Source: an uncultured Dysosmobacter sp.
GTDB taxonomy: Bacteria; Bacillota; Clostridia; Oscillospirales; Oscillospiraceae
Length of the DNA stretch: 11,473 nt
Direction of reading: 5' to 3'
NCBI GenBank assembly: GCA_934597465.1
Contig: CAKTSC010000028.1
Span: 1-11,473, forward strand
The position numbers and the translations under genes were made by a program. The notes under the pieces were generated by a model. That model saw only the letters and a program-made list of their open reading frames with translations, did no database searches and was not told where the DNA came from. Every line of letters begins with the position of its first letter. Positions within the stretch are counted from its first letter, which is position 1. Shown here piece after piece: positions 7,343 to 11,473 of this stretch.

Positions 7343-8032
7343 ATGAAAAAGGTATTGGTACTGGAGGACGAATCCAGCATCCGCAGCTTCATCGTCATCA
7401 ACCTGCGCCGGGCCGGGTATGAGGTCATCGAGGCCGAGACCGGCGAGGAGGCCCTGGAAAAGCTGAAGGAGCATCCGGACGCCCGGGTGGCCCTGCTGGA
7501 CATCATGCTGCCGGGCATCGACGGCTTCGAGGTCTGCCGCCGCATCCGGGCCACCAACACCCGCATCGGCATCATCATGCTCACCGCCCGCTCCCAGGAG
7601 ATGGACAAGGTGACGGGCCTTATGACCGGGGCAGATGACTACGTGACCAAGCCCTTCTCCCCGGCGGAGCTCACCGCCCGGGTGGACGCCCTCTTCCGCC
7701 GGGCCGGCGGGGACGAGCCCCTGCCCAGCGGCGGCGAGATCAGCCACCCGCCCTTCCTGCTGAACATCCGCAACCGCACCCTGGAGAAGAACGGCCAGCG
7801 GGTGAAGCTCACCCAGGTGGAGTACGCCATCATGAAGGTCTTCATGGAGAACCCCGGCAAGGCCCTCTCCCGGGAGGAGATCCTGGACACCGTCTGGGGC
7901 CGGGACTACTTCGGTGAGCTGAAGATCGTGGATGTGAACATCCGCCGCCTGCGCCTGAAGATCGAGGACAACGTCCAGAACCCCACCTATATCACCACCG
8001 TCTGGGGGTATGGGTATAAGTGGGGGGGATGA
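7343..8032 (+). CDS. OmpR/PhoB-family response regulator
   Basis: DNA-binding response regulator of 229 residues. The receiver domain (1-118) has the acidic pair E8/D9, the phospho-acceptor D53 in LLDIMLPGIDG, the switch T81 in MLTAR and the invariant K103 in VTKPFSPAEL. The winged-helix output domain (about 132-227) has the family signatures LTQVEYAIMKVFMENPGKALSREEIL (156-181), VDVNIRRLRLKIE (196-208) and the terminal wing ITTVWGYGYKW. All residues needed for phosphorylation are present. It lies 19 bases after the lipoprotein gene with an AAAGGACGGG site at 7326-7335, and the probable cognate kinase is at 9357-10802, with a hairpin-rich spacer and another gene between. The target promoters cannot be deduced from the window. 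Confidence 0.95.
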   Translation: MKKVLVLEDESSIRSFIVINLRRAGYEVIEAETGEEALEKLKEHPDARVALLDIMLPGIDGFEVCRRIRATNTRIGIIMLTARSQEMDKVTGLMTGADDYVTKPFSPAELTARVDALFRRAGGDEPLPSGGEISHPPFLLNIRNRTLEKNGQRVKLTQVEYAIMKVFMENPGKALSREEILDTVWGRDYFGELKIVDVNIRRLRLKIEDNVQNPTYITTVWGYGYKWGG

Positions 8033-8476
8033 GGGATTTCGCCGAAATGTACCGAGGAACATTCCGGCGAGGGAAGCCCCGTCTCCGGCTCTGCCGGAGA
8101 CGATGGCGGGGCACTCCGCTCGGGTGCCGCCGCCTTTGGCGGCGACACTTCGCTGCGTGAGAGGGATTTTTCCCGGCGTACACGCCGCCGGGAAAAATGA
8201 TTTGGCTTCTTTCCGCCGCCGAAAGCGGCGGAAACCAGGCAGGGGTTCCCCCTTCTTACCCCCGAGGGACGAAGGACGAGGGCCCCCGGTCGGCTGCTTA
8301 CTTCTATTAGAAGTGCCAGCCATCCGCCCCGCCGCAAAGCGGCATCGGCGGCGGTAGCTCCGCTGCCTTACGAACCGGCTCCCGCAACGACCAACCCCCG
8401 TTGGTTCCTGTTGCTACCCCCAAATCCTCATTCTCAATATTCTCAATTATCAATTCTCAATTTTCCCCCGCCCGCG
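8033..8476. repeat. Hairpin-rich non-coding element with several inverted repeats
   Basis: This stretch of about 440 bases has no protein-like frame but many closely packed stems: 8039-8050 with 8059-8070 (internal 2x2 loop); 8080-8089 with 8093-8102 (10 bp perfect, loop TCT); 8124-8134 with 8138-8148 (11 bp, one mismatch, loop TTT); 8166-8177 with 8187-8198 (12 bp perfect); 8210-8219 with 8225-8234 (10 bp perfect, loop CGAAA); 8300-8305 with 8309-8314; 8331-8335 with 8339-8343; and a two-part stem, 8384-8388 with 8410-8414 enclosing 8390-8395 with 8400-8405. It ends in an AT-rich tandem repeat. Such density suggests a miniature, non-autonomous mobile or amplified intergenic repeat, or a structured RNA; which one cannot be settled from a single copy. 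Confidence 0.65.
8430..8461 (+). repeat. AT-rich short tandem repeat (attctcaat units)
   Basis: ATTCTCAAT occurs twice head to tail (8430-8438, 8439-8447) and a related TTCTCAAT closes the tract at 8454-8461. It is a sharp AT island in GC-rich DNA, 30 bases before the next start codon, and may also supply promoter-like sequence for that gene. Confidence 0.7.
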
Positions 8477-8484
8477 AAAGGAGG
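8477..8484 (+). promoter_or_regulatory. Ribosome binding site that fixes the start of the membrane protein gene
   Basis: A perfect AAAGGAGG lies 7 bases before ATG 8492. The alternative ATG at 8411 falls inside the repeat element and has no such site. Confidence 0.9.
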
Positions 8485-8491
8485 CCCCGGC

Positions 8492-9145
8492 ATGAAGCGT
8501 CCCCTGCCCCTGATTCTGCTGTCCCTGGCGTTGGTTGCCGTCGCGGCCGATCTGGCGCAATGGGCGGCACTGGAATATTACGTGAACCTCTACCCGGTGG
8601 AATACACGCTTTTCTACCTGCTGTCGGCCCTGGCCCTGACCCGGGCGGCCCTGACCCGGGCGGCGCTGGCCCGGGAGGAGGGGGAGCGCCCGCTCCGTGA
8701 CCGGATACTAAAGGTCTTCCTGCCGCTTCTCGCGGGGATCGTGGCGCTGAGTCTCCTGGCGAACTTTCTGCTCCAGTCGGAGAGCCCCGCGGACTACACG
8801 TTCCGGACGATGTTTTTCTCCCAGCTGATCCTGCATTTTAGCTTCGTCTTCGGCTGCTGGCTGCTGGATTTCCTGCTGCGGCGCTTCCTCTGGCGGCAGC
8901 CGCCGCCCGATCCCGGCAGGCGGGCCCTGGCCGGAGCGCTGGCCCTGGTGTTGGTCACGGCCCTGCTCCACGCCCTCTGCAGCGTGGCTTCCCTCCGGTA
9001 CATGACGGCCACGGAGGCCGTCTGGCTCTTCCCCGCCGGGGACAGCCGCGTGGTCTCCCTGATCTACGCCATCCAGCAGGGCATCAGCTACCTGACCTTC
9101 GCCCTGACCGCCCTGCTGCTCCCGAAACCGGCACAGACGGCCTGA
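8492..9145 (+). CDS. Unrecognised polytopic membrane protein
   Basis: Protein of 217 residues that I cannot assign to a family. Hydrophobic segments lie near 5-25, 36-50, 74-94, 106-130, 146-167 and 187-210, giving five or six membrane helices. The link between the second and third segments is charged and contains a tandem peptide repeat (ALTRA, ALTRA, ALA) encoded by a 15-base DNA repeat at 8633-8676. Another basic loop, RRFLWRQPPPDPGRR, follows helix 4, so both loops are probably cytoplasmic. No enzymatic motif is apparent. The gene lies between the response regulator and its probable kinase in the same direction, after the hairpin-rich element, and could be an accessory membrane component of that signalling pair or an unrelated later arrival. 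The reading frame is sound and the ribosome binding site excellent, so it is likely a real gene. Confidence 0.82.
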   Translation: MKRPLPLILLSLALVAVAADLAQWAALEYYVNLYPVEYTLFYLLSALALTRAALTRAALAREEGERPLRDRILKVFLPLLAGIVALSLLANFLLQSESPADYTFRTMFFSQLILHFSFVFGCWLLDFLLRRFLWRQPPPDPGRRALAGALALVLVTALLHALCSVASLRYMTATEAVWLFPAGDSRVVSLIYAIQQGISYLTFALTALLLPKPAQTA

Positions 9146-9356
9146 GCTTTGCCGCCCCTTCGCATGCGGACGGAATCATGATCGCACCCGGGGATCCGCC
9201 GCGCTGCCGCCCGGCAGCAGGGGAGACGATCCACCCCGTGATCGCCCCCCGTCCCCCGCAGGGCGGGGAAGCATCCGCCGGGATCCCCCGGCATCTCCTG
9301 AGCCCCCCGGGGGGCCGCAACCACACTTCGCGCCCCGCGCGGGAGAGGAGGGCCTT
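9146..9356. other. GC-rich palindromic spacer before the histidine kinase gene
   Basis: This 211-base spacer contains hairpins at 9203-9208/9213-9218 (loop GCCC) and 9254-9259/9263-9268 (loop AGG), and a 14-base palindrome GC6G6C at 9302-9315. There is no T-run after any of them, so no standard terminator, and no clear promoter. The kinase ribosome binding site AGGAGGG is at 9346-9352. Confidence 0.5.
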
Positions 9357-10802
9357 ATGGCCGAGGAACGGAAAAACCGAAAAGGCAAGGCCCTGCACAT
9401 CCGGGGCCTGCGGCAGCGCTGGATGGTGAACTCCGTGGCGCCGGTCTGCGTGCTGCTGATCTTAGTCGTGACCCTGGTGGCCGCCGGCATGGCGGAGTAC
9501 TACTACGGCAGCATGCAGCGCGGCCTGGAGCAGCGGGCCCAGGCCACGGCGGACGCCTTCGGCCGCTACTTCTCCGGCAGCTACACGGAGTACTACCAGC
9601 AGGCCACCAACTATGCCGATACCTTCGAGGAGAAGGAGAGCATCGAGCTGCAGTTCCTCACCACCGGCGGCAAGATCCTGGTCTCCGCCTCCAACCTCAC
9701 CACCGGCCTCTCCCCGGGCACCGGGGACATCAGCGACGCCGTCCGTCTGGAGAAGCTGACCAGCTTCCGGGGAAAGGATCCCCAGACCCAGGAGAATATC
9801 CTCTCCGTCTCCTGCCCCATTGTGACGGATGGCCGGGTAGTGGGCGTCCTGCGCCTGGTAACGGCCCTGCAGAAGGTCGACCGGCAGATCCTCCTCTCCG
9901 TGCTGGCGGTGGCGGGGGTGGCCGCCCTCTGCATGGTGCTGATCCTCGTCACGAACCTCATCTTCATCAACAACGTGGTGGAGCCGGTGGCAGTTTTGTC
10001 CAACGCCGCCAAGCGCATCAGCGCCGGCAGCTACGGCACCCAGGTGGAGAACAAGTACAGCGACGAGCTGGGGGAGCTGGTGGACAACATCAACCAGATG
10101 TCCCTGAAGATCGGCCAGAACGAGAAGATGAAGACGGAGTTCATCTCCTCCGTCTCCCACGAGCTGCGGACCCCCCTCACCGCCATCAACGGCTGGGGCG
10201 AGACCATCCTGGCAGACCCCACCCACGACCCCGTGCAGATGCGCCGGGGCATCCGCATCATCCTGAACGAGTCCCGGCGTCTCTCCACCATGGTGGAGGA
10301 GCTCCTGGACTTCTCCAAGATGGAGGACGGCCGCTTCACCCTCCAGGTGGAGCCGGTGGATCTGCAGGCGGAGTTTGAGGACGCCATCTTCACCTACCGG
10401 GAGCTCTTCCGCCAGGAGGGCATCGAGCTCCGCTACGATGCCGGGGAGGAGGTGCTGCCCCCCATCTCCGGCGACCCGGAGCGGCTCAAGCAGGTCTTCT
10501 GCAACGTGCTGGACAACGCCGCCAAGCACGGCGGCGCGGGCAAGCGCATCGACGCCGCCCTCACCGTGGAGGACGGGATGCAGGTCATCCGCATCCGGGA
10601 CTACGGCCCCGGCATCCCCGAGGGCGACCTGCCCTACGTGAAGCAGAAGTTCTACAAGGGGGCCTCCAAGGCCCGGGGCAGCGGCATCGGCCTGGCCGTC
10701 TGCGATGAGATCATCAAGCTCCACGACGGGGAGTTCGAAATCGGCAACGCCTTCGGCGGCGGCTGCCTCGTCACCATCCGCCTGCCGGCGCAGGAGGGCT
10801 GA
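9357..10802 (+). CDS. Membrane sensor histidine kinase (HAMP, HisKA, HATPase_c)
   Basis: Sensor kinase of 481 residues. A basic N-terminus is followed by membrane helix 1 (about 25-45), an extracytoplasmic sensor region (about 46-176), membrane helix 2 (about 177-203), a HAMP linker (about 204-256) and the catalytic core. The phospho-acceptor is H268 in SSVSHELRTPL, with E269 and T272 as expected for a bifunctional HisKA kinase/phosphatase. The ATPase domain has the N box FCNVLDNAAKHG (381-392), G1 box DYGPGIP (415-421) and G2 box GSGIGLAV (441-448). The sensor region ends in VSCPIVTDGRVVGVLRLVTAL, which resembles a Cache/PAS-like sheet, so a small-molecule ligand is possible but unknown. The likely partner is the OmpR-family regulator at 7343-8032. 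The start is supported by AGGAGGG 4 bases upstream and by the basic residues before helix 1. Confidence 0.95.
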   Translation: MAEERKNRKGKALHIRGLRQRWMVNSVAPVCVLLILVVTLVAAGMAEYYYGSMQRGLEQRAQATADAFGRYFSGSYTEYYQQATNYADTFEEKESIELQFLTTGGKILVSASNLTTGLSPGTGDISDAVRLEKLTSFRGKDPQTQENILSVSCPIVTDGRVVGVLRLVTALQKVDRQILLSVLAVAGVAALCMVLILVTNLIFINNVVEPVAVLSNAAKRISAGSYGTQVENKYSDELGELVDNINQMSLKIGQNEKMKTEFISSVSHELRTPLTAINGWGETILADPTHDPVQMRRGIRIILNESRRLSTMVEELLDFSKMEDGRFTLQVEPVDLQAEFEDAIFTYRELFRQEGIELRYDAGEEVLPPISGDPERLKQVFCNVLDNAAKHGGAGKRIDAALTVEDGMQVIRIRDYGPGIPEGDLPYVKQKFYKGASKARGSGIGLAVCDEIIKLHDGEFEIGNAFGGGCLVTIRLPAQEG

Positions 10803-10837
10803 GTCCCGAAAATGGGACGGAAAAATTAGAACAGATG

Positions 10838-10865
10838 TTGCATTTTTGCGAAATGCTTGTATACT
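10838..10865 (+). promoter_or_regulatory. Sigma-A promoter of the DUF1385 gene
   Basis: -35 TTGCAT (10838-10843), a 16-base spacer and -10 TATACT (10860-10865), in a clear AT-rich pocket after the kinase stop. A start near 10872 would give a leader of only about 15 bases that consists almost entirely of the ribosome binding site AGGAAAGG (10873-10880). Confidence 0.75.
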
Positions 10866-10886
10866 GAGAAGCAGGAAAGGAACCTT

Positions 10887-11473
10887 ATGGCAGAGAAGAA
10901 AAACGGCGGCTTCCGCACCAGCATCGGCGGGCAGGCCCTCATCGAGGGTATCCTCATGCGGGGGCCGGAGAAGCAGGCCATCGTCGTCCGGGATCAGGAG
11001 GGGAAGCTGGTGGAGAAGGTGGAGGAGCTCCGCCTCATCAAGGACAAGCACCCCATCCTAGGTGTGCCCCTGATCCGGGGCACGGTGAACTTCCTGGCGG
11101 CCATGGTCAACGGCGTCAAGGCCCTGATGTACTCGGCGGACTTCTACCCCGACGACGAGGCCGCCCAGCCCTCCAAGCTTGACCTCTGGCTGGAGCAGCA
11201 CCTCTCCAGCAAAAAGCTGGAGAGCGCCGTGGTGGGCCTTGCGGTGGTGCTGGGGGTGGGCATGTCCATCCTCCTCTTCCTGGTGCTGCCCACACTCCTC
11301 ACCGGGGCGGTGCTGCACTTCTTCCCGAACTTCCCCCTCTGGGGCCGGAACGTGATGGAGGGCCTGCTGAAGATCGTCATCTTCCTCCTCTACCTCTTCC
11401 TCTGCTCCCGGCTGAAGGACATCCACCGGGTCTTCCAGTACCACGGGGCGGAGCACAAGACCATCTTCTGCTA
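10887..11473 (+). CDS. yqhQ: DUF1385 (YqhQ) family membrane protein, 3'-partial
   Basis: The first 195 codons are in the window and the gene runs off its end. The conserved N-terminal block FRTSIGGQALIEGILMRGP (9-27), the block GVPLIRGTVNFLAAMVNGVKAL (59-80) and the motif YHGAEHKTIFC (185-195) identify the family, which is widespread in Bacillota as YqhQ. Two hydrophobic segments (about 113-140 and 155-175) lie between them, with a charged DLWLEQHLSSKKLES stretch before the first. The conserved His and Glu of HGAEHK suggest metal binding, but the biochemical function of the family is not established to my knowledge. The ATG at 10887 is preceded by AGGAAAGG and by its own promoter, so it need not depend on the signalling genes upstream. 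Confidence 0.93.
   Translation, partial: MAEKKNGGFRTSIGGQALIEGILMRGPEKQAIVVRDQEGKLVEKVEELRLIKDKHPILGVPLIRGTVNFLAAMVNGVKALMYSADFYPDDEAAQPSKLDLWLEQHLSSKKLESAVVGLAVVLGVGMSILLFLVLPTLLTGAVLHFFPNFPLWGRNVMEGLLKIVIFLLYLFLCSRLKDIHRVFQYHGAEHKTIFC

Noticed and set aside
7292..8323. 343-codon minus-strand frame over the response regulator and hairpin element
   Set aside because: It is antisense to an unmistakable response regulator, and its first part is translated from the hairpin-rich non-coding stretch.
8010..8357. 115-codon + strand frame in the hairpin element
   Set aside because: It begins inside the regulator gene, has no ribosome binding site and its peptide is an Arg/Pro-rich product of the inverted repeats.
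8033..8476. CRISPR array or integron attC site
   Set aside because: There are no evenly spaced identical direct repeats with unique spacers and no cas or integrase gene. The hairpins differ from one another in sequence.
8411..8491. Upstream start for the membrane protein
   Set aside because: The extension would be translated from the AT-rich repeat and lacks a ribosome binding site; AAAGGAGG lies exactly before ATG 8492.
10803..10818. Hairpin GTCCC/GGGAC after the kinase as a terminator
   Set aside because: The stem is only 5 bp and the following sequence is A-rich rather than T-rich on the + strand.

Overview
The window looks like a chromosomal segment of a high-GC member of the Bacillota, most likely an Oscillospiraceae (Clostridium cluster IV) gut bacterium. 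The reasons are strong AAAGGAGG-type ribosome binding sites, heavy use of GC-ending codons, tightly overlapping operon genes, a Bacillota-type nucleoside ABC transporter (NupOPQ/YufOPQ-like), a YqhQ/DUF1385 gene, and an AT-rich 'attctcaat' intergenic repeat of the kind I associate with gut Clostridia. The family assignment is an inference; no marker gene in the window fixes the species.

Region 1 (1-5302, + strand) is a nucleoside uptake and salvage operon. It begins with the 3' part of a double-NBD ABC ATPase (start outside the window; two compensating frameshifts in the first 84 bases). Two BPD_transp_2 permeases follow, each joined to the gene before by an ATGA overlap. Then come a nucleoside hydrolase with an intact active site and a second, divergent hydrolase-fold protein that overlaps it by 11 bases and has lost nearly all the metal-binding and catalytic residues. 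The expected picture is import of nucleosides and intracellular cleavage to base plus ribose; the second protein is probably a pseudoenzyme.

Region 2 (5303-5982) is a convergent then divergent junction. It holds a perfect 23-bp hairpin, a GC-rich + strand terminator, a tRNA-Leu(CAA) gene on the minus strand with its own terminator and a good sigma-A promoter, a C-rich stretch of about 110 bases with no gene, and an extended -10 promoter for the next + strand gene.

Region 3 (5983-10802, + strand) is a signalling cluster: a lipoprotein with four DxDxDG repeats, an OmpR-family response regulator 19 bases downstream, a 459-base non-coding stretch packed with hairpins and short repeats, an unrecognised small polytopic membrane protein, a GC-rich palindromic spacer, and a HAMP sensor histidine kinase. 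The kinase and regulator look like partners separated by about 1.3 kb of extra material.

Region 4 (10803-11473) has a clear TTGCAT/TATACT promoter and the first 195 codons of a DUF1385 (YqhQ) membrane protein that runs off the window.

I found no CRISPR array, transposase, phage gene or complete new defence system. The most unusual elements are the active/inactive hydrolase pair and the hairpin-rich insertion-like stretch between response regulator and kinase.
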